Assembly: GCA_964491665.1 (NCBI GenBank) | Contig: CAZBII010000051.1 | Coordinates: 1-25,299, forward strand | DNA length: 25,299 nt | Direction of reading: 5' to 3' | From: Ch67 sp964491665 | GTDB lineage: Bacteria > Pseudomonadota > Gammaproteobacteria > Pseudomonadales > Ketobacteraceae | Part shown: piece by piece, positions 1 through 5,983 of the stretch | Numbering within the stretch: position 1 is the stretch's first letter | Layout: each line of letters opens with the position of its first letter | Position numbers and translations under genes: made by a program | The notes under the pieces: generated by a model | What the model was told of the DNA's origin: nothing | Databases searched by the model: none | Seen by the model: the letters and a program-made list of their open reading frames with translations, nothing else

Positions 1-1497
1 GCTGATGACATCCAGATACTGTTGCTGCTGCGGTTGCAGTTCGGTGTGCTGCAGCAGTTCGGCCATGCCCAGCACGCCGTTCATGGGGGTGCGGATCTCG
101 TGACTCATGGTGGCGAGGAATTCGGTTTTGGCGCGGCTTTCCGCTTCCGCCTCGATCACCTTGCGCTGCGCATTCAGTTCTTCCAGCTGGGTACTGTATT
201 GCAGTTGCAGGTAACGCTCCTGCTCGGCCCGCACGCGTTTTTCGTGTTCCAGTGCCTGCTGTTGCGCCTTGTATTTCTCGCGCTTCTCTTCATTGATGCG
301 ATCCGCCAGCGCGAACGACAGCAGGATGATTTCCAGCACTGAGCTGATCTGCATTGCGTATTCGGTCAGCAGGGTGCGCGGCACGATGCCGTACTTGTTC
401 ATGGAAAACACCAGCGTGCCCAGAATCAGCGAGCCGTAGGCCAGCACGTAATAGCGCGCGGTACGCACGCCGCGATGCAGCATGGTCAGGCCCGCCAGCA
501 GGCCGGTCAGCGACGCCACCACACCCATGATCACCAGGGTCTTGATGATGATGCGGTAAGGCGCCACTGGCGACAGTGCCATCACGATGGTGAACAGTGC
601 GGCAAAACCCAGCATGACAAAATAGAAAGGCCGGCTGTGGCGTTTCAGTTGCAGTAGTGAATTGGTGAAGCCGGCGGCGCTGGCCACGAACAGACCCAGT
701 GAAGCCGTCAGCATCCAGCGATTGGCGGCGGGGTAATCCGGCCACAGATACTGGAACCCAAAGCCGTGGAGTGTGGTCATCACGATCGCCAGCGCGGCCA
801 CGGTGCCAGCGTAATACAGATATGAACTGTGCCGCACGGTGATGAAAATGAACAGGTTGTAGATCGTCATCACCAGCAGCATGCCAAAGTACAGGCCGTG
901 CCCGATCAGCGATGCCTGCTGCTGCTCAAAGAAGTGTTCGCGATCCCACAGTTGCAGCGGAATCTGCACCGAGGTTTCGGTCAGGATCCGCAGATAGATC
1001 CAGCTGGATTCGCCAGCGGCCAGTTTGAATGGCACGGCAATATGATGGTGATTCACCGGCCGGATGGTGAAGGGGTAATTGTCCCCCAGCTGGTATTGCT
1101 CGATCCGGTCGCCGGTGAGGATGTGCGCCTGGACGTCATCGAGAATCGGATAGGCAATTTCCAGCACCAGGGAATGGCTGACCGCGCTGGCATTGTTCAC
1201 CCGCAGACGCAGCCAGTAGGCCGCCGTGTCGAATCCCATCGAAGGTACATCGACACTGGAAACAGTCCACGCCGATGCCGGCAGCTGCTCCACATCCTGT
1301 CGCTGCAGCTGGCCGCTGGCGTCGCGCAGATACTCGATGCCGATGGCGGCGTTGCGGCCGGCAATCACCGCTTCGTCCGACAGCACCATCTCCAGCGCTT
1401 GGGCCGGCAGGCTGGCGCACAGCAGCGTCGCCAGCAATAAAAGCCAGCGCAGTGGAGCGATTGTCAGTCCGACAGCAAGTCGTGGAATTGCACTCAA
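1..1497 (-). CDS. 7TMR-DISM sensor histidine kinase (3' end outside window)
   Basis: Membrane sensor kinase read on the minus strand; 499 codons are visible and the frame runs off the left edge. After a hydrophobic N-terminal signal segment (about residues 12-30) there is an extracytoplasmic 7TMR-DISMED2-like beta domain (about 40-180), then a block of seven hydrophobic segments (about 190-390, 7TMR-DISM_7TM), then a charged, Gln/Glu-rich coiled coil, and finally a HisKA phosphoacceptor box, FLATMSHEIRTPMNG, with His at about residue 466. The H-box type suggests a kinase or hybrid kinase, but the ATPase and any receiver domain are not visible. No ATG with a ribosome site fits. I chose a TTG at 1497; a second TTG lies 12 bases upstream, and an in-frame stop lies not far beyond. 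It lies downstream of acs on the same strand with a terminator between, so it probably has its own promoter. The ligand is unknown. Confidence 0.88.
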   Translation of the reverse strand, partial: MSAIPRLAVGLTIAPLRWLLLLATLLCASLPAQALEMVLSDEAVIAGRNAAIGIEYLRDASGQLQRQDVEQLPASAWTVSSVDVPSMGFDTAAYWLRLRVNNASAVSHSLVLEIAYPILDDVQAHILTGDRIEQYQLGDNYPFTIRPVNHHHIAVPFKLAAGESSWIYLRILTETSVQIPLQLWDREHFFEQQQASLIGHGLYFGMLLVMTIYNLFIFITVRHSSYLYYAGTVAALAIVMTTLHGFGFQYLWPDYPAANRWMLTASLGLFVASAAGFTNSLLQLKRHSRPFYFVMLGFAALFTIVMALSPVAPYRIIIKTLVIMGVVASLTGLLAGLTMLHRGVRTARYYVLAYGSLILGTLVFSMNKYGIVPRTLLTEYAMQISSVLEIILLSFALADRINEEKREKYKAQQQALEHEKRVRAEQERYLQLQYSTQLEELNAQRKVIEAEAESRAKTEFLATMSHEIRTPMNGVLGMAELLQHTELQPQQQQYLDVIS

Positions 1498-1684
1498 ATA
1501 CTGCAAGATTTCGAGCCCATGAGATAGATGTTCGTATCACTATAGACCAGCGTCGCCGGCAAAATGGGCCGCTGCGGTGCATATTCGATAATGCATTAAA
1601 ACGTGAAGCGGTTAGCGTTTTGCAGTATCGGACAACTGCAGATTTCCAACCTAAACCACTTCAAGGTGGCGGGATTCCGACGGG

Positions 1685-1722
1685 AAAACCGCTGGCAGAC
1701 ACCGACCTGTCTACACCAGCGG
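1685..1722 (-). terminator. rho-independent terminator after acs
   Basis: Read on the minus strand, CCGCTGG (1722-1716) pairs with CCAGCGG (1695-1689), and an inner AGACA/TGTCT pair extends the stem. The stem is followed directly by TTTT (1688-1685). It sits just past the acs stop codon and separates acs from the sensor kinase gene. Confidence 0.7.
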
Positions 1723-1737
1723 CAGACGCACTGTGCG

Positions 1738-3675
1738 TTACTTGTTGGCGCGGTTGTCGATCAGATCGTTCACCACAGTAGGATCGGCCAGCGTGGTGGT
1801 GTCGCCCAGATTCTCCAGTTCGTTGGCGGCAATCTTGCGCAGGATGCGACGCATGATTTTGCCGGACCGCGTTTTCGGCAGGCCCGGCGCCCACTGGATC
1901 AGGTCCGGCCGGGCAATGGCGCCGATTTCCTTGGTCACCAGATGCAGCAGTTCCTTGCGCAATTCCTCGGTCGCTTCCACGCCTTTCATCAGGGTCACGT
2001 AGGCATACACGCCCTGGCCCTTGATGTCGTGCGGATAACCCACTACTGCGGCCTCGGCCACCGCCGGATGCAGCACCAGCGCGCTTTCGATTTCGGCGGT
2101 GCCCATGCGGTGGCCCGACACGTTCAGCACGTCGTCCACGCGGCCGGTAATCCAGTAGTAACCGTCGGCATCGCGGCGCGCGCCGTCGCCGGTGAAATAG
2201 GTGCCGGGATAGGTGGAGAAATAGGTGTCGATCATGCGCTGGTGATCGCCATACACGCTGCGGATCTGGCTGGGCCAGCTCTGCTTGATGACCAGGTTGC
2301 CTTCGGTGGCGCCGCGCAGTTCATTGCCTTCGCCGTCCACCAGCGCCGGCACAATGCCGAAAAACGGCAGCGTGGCGGAGCCGGGTTTCAGCGTGAACGC
2401 ACCGGGCAGCGGCGCAATCATGATGGCGCCGGTTTCGGTCTGCCACCAGGTATCCACCACCGGGCAGCGCGCATCGCCCACCACGTTGTAATACCACTCC
2501 CAGGCTTCCGGATTGATCGGCTCGCCCACGCTGCCCAGCAGGCGCAGCGACGAGCGCTTGAATTTCTTCACCGGGCCTTCACCCAGACTCATCAGCGCGC
2601 GAATCGCGGTGGGCGCCGTGTAGAAAATGTTGACCTGATGCTTGTCGATCACCTGCCAGAAACGCGACGCATCCGGATAGGTGGGAATGCCTTCAAACAT
2701 CAGCGTGGTGGCGCCGTTCGCCAGCGGACCGTACACAATATAGGAATGGCCGGTGACCCAGCCCACGTCTGCCGTGCACCAGAAAATATCGCCTTCGCGA
2801 TAGTCCAGCACGTACTTGTGACTCAGCGCCGCCGACAGCAGATAACCCGCCGTGCTGTGCAGCACGCCCTTGGGTTTGCCGGTGGAACCGGAGGTGTAGA
2901 GGATGAACAGCGGATCTTCCGCATCCATTTCTTCCGGCGGGCAGTCGCTGCTGGCCTGCGCCACCAGATCCTGGTACCAGACATCACGTTGGTCCTGCCA
3001 GTTCACCTTGCCGCCGGTGTGTTTCACCACCAGGCAGGTGTGCACGTCCGGGCAGTGGCTGAGCGCGCTGTCGGTGTTGGCTTTCAGGGGAATGGTCTTG
3101 CCGCCGCGCAGACCTTCATCTGCGGTAATCACCACGCGGCAGTCGGAATCCAGAATGCGGTCCTTCAGCGATTCCGGCGAGAACCCGCCGAACACCACCG
3201 AATGCACGGCACCGATGCGCGTGCACGCCAGCATGGCGTAGGCCGCTTCCGGAATCATCGGCATGTAGATGCACACGCGATCGCCTTTTTTCACGCCGCG
3301 CTGCTTGAGTACGTTGGCCAGCCGGCAGACATTTTCATGCAGCTGGCGATAGGTGATCTTCTTGTCCTGCGCCGGATCGTCGCCTTCCCAGATGAAGGCC
3401 GTCTGGTTGCCACGGGTGTCCAGATGGCGATCGATGCAGTTGTAGCTCACGTTCAGCTTCGCGCCCTTGAACCAGGTAGCGGCACCCTTTGTGAAATCGC
3501 CCTCGTGCACGGCGGTCCAGGGTTTGAACCAGGTGAGGAATTCGTTGGCGCGGGCGGACCAGAACTGGTCGGGCTGGGTGATGGATTCCTGATACCAGCG
3601 CTGGTACTGCTCCAGCGTCATGTTGGCGTTTCTGGCGTAGGCGGGATTCACGGGATGGTTCTGGATTTCGTACAT
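1738..3675 (-). CDS. acs: Acetyl-CoA synthetase (AMP-forming)
   Basis: Cytoplasmic enzyme that activates acetate to acetyl-CoA through acetyl-AMP, feeding acetate into the TCA/glyoxylate routes. The 645-aa length is normal for Acs. Visible family features are the N-terminal ACAS segment, the P-loop-like YTSGSTGKPKG motif near residue 260, the conserved WWQTETG core, the YFTGDGARRD/GRVDDVLNVSGHR hinge region, and the C-terminal PKTRSGKIMRR motif near residue 605, whose lysine is the known acetylation site in this family. I chose the ATG at 3675 because AGGAGAG lies 8 bases upstream; a TTG six codons earlier overlaps that site. The low-GC small-gene operon lies upstream on the same strand, and a terminator follows. 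No convincing promoter could be assigned in the 146 bases before the start. Confidence 0.97.
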   Translation of the reverse strand: MYEIQNHPVNPAYARNANMTLEQYQRWYQESITQPDQFWSARANEFLTWFKPWTAVHEGDFTKGAATWFKGAKLNVSYNCIDRHLDTRGNQTAFIWEGDDPAQDKKITYRQLHENVCRLANVLKQRGVKKGDRVCIYMPMIPEAAYAMLACTRIGAVHSVVFGGFSPESLKDRILDSDCRVVITADEGLRGGKTIPLKANTDSALSHCPDVHTCLVVKHTGGKVNWQDQRDVWYQDLVAQASSDCPPEEMDAEDPLFILYTSGSTGKPKGVLHSTAGYLLSAALSHKYVLDYREGDIFWCTADVGWVTGHSYIVYGPLANGATTLMFEGIPTYPDASRFWQVIDKHQVNIFYTAPTAIRALMSLGEGPVKKFKRSSLRLLGSVGEPINPEAWEWYYNVVGDARCPVVDTWWQTETGAIMIAPLPGAFTLKPGSATLPFFGIVPALVDGEGNELRGATEGNLVIKQSWPSQIRSVYGDHQRMIDTYFSTYPGTYFTGDGARRDADGYYWITGRVDDVLNVSGHRMGTAEIESALVLHPAVAEAAVVGYPHDIKGQGVYAYVTLMKGVEATEELRKELLHLVTKEIGAIARPDLIQWAPGLPKTRSGKIMRRILRKIAANELENLGDTTTLADPTVVNDLIDNRANK

Positions 3676-3821
3676 GGTTCGACTCTCCTGCAAACAGGCA
3701 TTAACTAATTGTTATGGCGAAGATTTTTGTCGCGATGTGCCCGGTGGAGGGGCCAGCTGCAAACGTTAAACCTATGGCAGCAAAAGCGCAATCTGGCTGA
3801 GGCCGGGATGTGGCAGGAGCA

Positions 3822-4298
3822 TCAGGGAACGGAGTGTCTGCTTACCGTTTTTATCTCGCCCAGAGGCGTGAAAATGATGGCGGTGTCAGGCGAGTTTTCA
3901 GTGCAAGGCAGCAGAATTGGGCAATCATCTGCAACGCTGAGAAAATCTTTCCAGTGCTGGCGGAAAACATTCCACCGAGTCTGGAATATCAGCCGATGGT
4001 GCAGGCAGAACCACACATGAATGTGGTCGGGCCAGTTCACGCAACGGGAAAGCATTTGCTGTACGGGCTGAATGTTGTCGTTGTTGTAGTCTTCAATCCA
4101 GCGACCGATCTGGACGGCGGCTTGCTGGCAAAGCCAATGATCATCCGCAAGGTCGAAGAAACATGTCGATGATGGGCCGAAAACGCATTGCCATTCGGCT
4201 TGCGCGATTTTTTCCTTCAGCAGATGAATTGCAGTGTGCGATGTCTGATCAAAGTAATCACTGAACAAGGTGTTATTGATCGGGATTAGATTATGCAT
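3822..4298 (-). CDS. DUF2947-like hypothetical protein
   Basis: 158-aa soluble protein rich in Trp, Cys and His, with no signal peptide or membrane segment. The C-terminal half (about 95-155) carries the pattern VWFC, then a TRWNVFRQHWKDFL block, then ILLP and a short strand-rich tail. From memory this resembles the gammaproteobacterial DUF2947 family, whose function is unknown; the N-terminal half is not one I recognise. It is the last gene of a tight low-GC group, starting 15 bases after the stop of the frameshifted gene upstream, with a weak AGG 10 bases before the ATG. It precedes acs by about 150 bases on the same strand. The base composition differs from its neighbours, which suggests later acquisition. 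Confidence 0.7.
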   Translation of the reverse strand: MHNLIPINNTLFSDYFDQTSHTAIHLLKEKIAQAEWQCVFGPSSTCFFDLADDHWLCQQAAVQIGRWIEDYNNDNIQPVQQMLSRCVNWPDHIHVWFCLHHRLIFQTRWNVFRQHWKDFLSVADDCPILLPCTENSPDTAIIFTPLGEIKTVSRHSVP

Positions 4299-4312
4299 GT
4301 TGTTCGGACCTG

Positions 4313-4865
4313 TCAGCGGAAAGCATCTATCACATATGGAACATCCGACGCTGATATGCGTGGAATTCCCGGGTGGCCGATGAAATTTTCCAGGCTGTTA
4401 ATGACGGGTGGGGGTCCTATCCATTGGCAAACAGCATGCGTGTCAGATTCAATGAACCTGGCCAGCACGCAGTCAAGTGTGCGTAAGAGATGATGAACGT
4501 GATGGGTGTTGATGCCCTGGTCGGCGAGTTTCATCGTTTCCCAAAGCAAGTCGCTCGACAGGTTATTGCTGCTCAGAACAAGAGTTGAATATCGAGCCGG
4601 CAACACTTCATCTACTTCAATGTTCAACCAGGAGTAGGAGTCCGAGATGCAACGTACGGTTGAGATGATTCCTGTGTCGGGATTGGTGTTGATGACTTTG
4701 GCTTTTCCCGGCAGGTTGTGGAGGGTGGTCAGTATTTTTTCTGCTGAAAAAGCGAAAGGTCGTCGATTGGATGCCCCAGAGTCTGTCGCCCGTTTCGACC
4801 AAGTATGCCGGTTGCATGTCTGCATTCACAGCAAGCCAGACAGAATCCAGAGTATCGGTAATCAT
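4313..4865 (-). pseudogene. Frameshifted gene of unknown function
   Basis: Two overlapping minus-strand frames look like halves of one protein of about 184 residues. The first half starts at ATG 4865 (MITDTLDSVWLAVNADMQ...) and reads convincingly to ...GDRLWGIQSTTFRF. Beyond that point the good protein-like sequence (SAEKILTTLHNLPGKAKV...) is one frame over and ends at 4313. The switch falls in about 20 bases holding two homopolymers, T5 (4751-4747) and A6 (4740-4735). Removing one base from either run restores a single frame. It could be a true inactivating mutation, a sequencing error, or slippage on the A6 run. If the gene is intact by another route, the second-frame ATG at 4825 would give a 170-aa protein. 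The frame is also open a further 13 codons upstream of the ATG without a normal start. I recognise no family. It sits between two other small low-GC genes. Confidence 0.55.
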
Positions 4866-4900
4866 GTAAGCGCGGCTACCTTCGCGGAACCTGATGGGCG

Positions 4901-5155
4901 TCAGGAAAGATCATCAACAGCCGCTTTTATCTTTGTCAAATTTTCAGAAAGCATGCGTTCGAAGGCATTGATCCAGTCGTTCACCTTCGCCTGGGTTGAA
5001 GGCTTATTAAAAAAATCGGTTAAAACAAGCGAGGGCCCCTGGACGTTAATAACACCGTCTTCACCAGAAACATCGGACTCAATAACCAGCTGATCGCCCA
5101 AAATCCTGATATCAACGGTAATTGATAGCGCATCACTATCTTTGCGGCTTAGCAC
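4901..5155 (-). CDS. Small hypothetical protein, possibly N-terminally truncated
   Basis: 84-aa acidic soluble protein from a GTG at 5155. The sequence alternates likely beta strands (about 10-50) with a C-terminal helix (about 58-84). I recognise no family. The same frame stays open upstream to about 5366 with no stop and no ATG, GTG or TTG, running through the structured intergenic DNA. The present start may therefore be the remnant of a longer gene whose 5' part was replaced. No good ribosome site precedes the GTG. It heads the low-GC minus-strand group, with the frameshifted gene starting about 36 bases downstream. Confidence 0.5.
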   Translation of the reverse strand: MLSRKDSDALSITVDIRILGDQLVIESDVSGEDGVINVQGPSLVLTDFFNKPSTQAKVNDWINAFERMLSENLTKIKAAVDDLS

Positions 5156-5508
5156 GGTCAGGTAGGCTCTTAACGGAAATGCGCTATTGAGTGAATGGAG
5201 GGGGATCCGTAAACCAGTGTGGATCGCTGAACCTTGTAAGCCCGGTTCAGGCAGGTTTCCAGTGCCGGTCCCCCCCTGGTCAGGTATCCGGTGGCTGGTG
5301 CCGGGTCCTGGGCCGTCGAATTTTCCCCGGAGGACTCTCTCACCCTCTCCCGTCTGTGCATTTCATGACATTTTTTGTTGTATATAAAACAACCAGATAA
5401 GGGCGTGCTCACACCCAAACCCTTGCCCGGCGCGGCCTGCCGCAAATCACCCTGACAGGGTAAACAGGCTGGCTAGTTACAATCGGTAAAAAAACTCAAA
5501 AATTGGGG
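5156..5508. other. Gene-free structured intergenic region
   Basis: I see no convincing gene in this stretch, although two minus-strand frames are open through much of it. It contains several inverted repeats: GATCC/GGATC (5204-5225), CTGAACC/GGTTCAG (5227-5250), and CCGG pairs around 5288-5304. It also has imperfect direct copies of a GTGCCGG(G)TCC word near 5262 and 5299. An AT-rich segment at 5370-5400 holds GTTGT/ACAAC around TATATA and may carry a minus-strand promoter for the small-gene operon. The dense pairing suggests a structured RNA or a repeat-family element. Confidence 0.5.
5204..5250. repeat. Paired adjacent hairpins
   Basis: Two inverted repeats lie one base apart. The first has arms GATCC and GGATC around a 12-nt loop (5204-5225). 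The second has arms CTGAACC and GGTTCAG around a 10-nt loop (5227-5250). Pairs of this kind are typical of REP-like intergenic repeats or structured RNAs. No second copy was found in this window. Confidence 0.5.
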
Positions 5509-5536
5509 TTGTGAAATTTGCGACGCTGGCTAGAAT
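5509..5536 (+). promoter_or_regulatory. Predicted sigma70 promoter of nrdJ
   Basis: TTGTGA (5509-5514) and TAGAAT (5531-5536) are separated by 16 bases and match sigma70 -35 and -10 elements. Transcription would begin near 5543, immediately before the first NrdR-like box, giving a leader of about 440 nt before the nrdJ start codon. Confidence 0.55.
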
Positions 5537-5547
5537 GATTTTCGAAA

Positions 5548-5563
5548 CCACAAGATATTGTGG
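5548..5563 (+). promoter_or_regulatory. NrdR box 1 upstream of nrdJ
   Basis: CCACAAGATATTGTGG matches 13 of 16 positions of the remembered NrdR consensus ACACWATATATWGTGT, and the surrounding palindrome extends to 5546-5565 (AACCACAA...TTGTGGTT). It lies just downstream of the predicted transcription start, where a bound NrdR would block RNA polymerase. NrdR is the dATP/ATP-sensing repressor of ribonucleotide reductase genes. Confidence 0.75.
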
Positions 5564-5579
5564 TTGGCGACATGAGAAG

Positions 5580-5595
5580 AGCGGATATAGCGTGT
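5580..5595 (+). promoter_or_regulatory. NrdR box 2 upstream of nrdJ
   Basis: AGCGGATATAGCGTGT matches about 10 of 16 consensus positions, with a good right half (GTGT) and a weaker left half. Its centre is 32 bp from that of box 1, about three helical turns. Known NrdR operators occur as such phased pairs. Confidence 0.6.
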
Positions 5596-5983
5596 TTCTT
5601 CCTTTTTTCAGGGCCGGCAGGATGCACCCTGAAACTGTATCGGGAAACCCGCGCCGGGGCCGTCAGAAGCCCACTGGAACCGCACTGTGCAGGGGACTCT
5701 GGCACAGCTCATAACAAACAGAAACCATCTGTCGTCAGGCCGGGAGTGTGTTCCATGCAACACCAATCCGCAGCATTGAAAACCGTGGCAACAACCATCG
5801 TCCAGTCATCAGCAGCATCCGGGTCCAGCGGGTCGCAATAGATACCGCGCCGGCTTCGTATTTGCCGCTCCTGTGCGGGCGGCCGTAGCAGCCAGAACAG
5901 CATAATCACAACAAATCGGGTATCAGGGAACGCGGCCGGGAGCTGCGGGATAACAATTCACTTGAAAAAAGAAGAAGGTGGCA
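5596..5983 (+). other. Long structured 5' leader of nrdJ
   Basis: If the predicted promoter is right, this segment is transcribed ahead of nrdJ. It contains a run of simple stem-loops: CAGG/CCTG (5618-5631), CGGG/CCCG (5641-5651), TGTGC/GCACA (about 5686-5705) and ACAGA/TCTGT (about 5718-5732). These are followed by a possible short ORF and then about 140 bases without clear structure. Fragments resembling cobalamin-riboswitch words occur but not in a convincing order, so no riboswitch is called. Confidence 0.4.
5755..5841 (+). CDS. Possible 28-codon leader ORF
   Basis: A short frame begins with ATG at 5755, with GGGAG eight bases upstream, and ends with TAG at 5841. The 28-residue product is rich in Ser, Ala, Gln and Thr and resembles nothing known to me. 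It lies within the predicted nrdJ leader, about 140 bases before the nrdJ start, so it could act as an upstream ORF. It could equally be chance. Confidence 0.22.
   Translation: MQHQSAALKTVATTIVQSSAASGSSGSQ

Noticed and set aside
1603..3708. Long open frame (701 codons) opposite acs
   Set aside because: Antisense shadow of acs, with His/Arg/Ala-rich composition and no recognisable domain.
3700..5200. Integron cassette array with attC sites
   Set aside because: The gene group has cassette-like composition, but no pair of GTTRRRY/RYYYAAC core sites and no integrase were found.
5371..5395. GTTGT-TATATA-ACAAC segment as a third NrdR box
   Set aside because: It lacks the CAC/GTG arms and the 31-32 bp phasing with the two better boxes.
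5170..5445. 91-codon minus-strand frame in the gene-free region
   Set aside because: It runs through the hairpins, has no ribosome site and no family features, and another frame is equally open; probably noncoding.
5615..5750. Resemblance to a cobalamin riboswitch in the nrdJ leader (GGGAA, CCGCACTGT and GGCCGGGAG words)
   Set aside because: The conserved core words are incomplete and out of the expected pattern: there is no GGTG, no correctly placed GCCACTG and no proper B12-box ending. An Infernal search would settle it.
5948..5962. lac-operator-like GGATAACAATTCAC just before nrdJ
   Set aside because: Only one half-site is present and the flanking DNA is native with no vector sequence, so chance is the simplest explanation.
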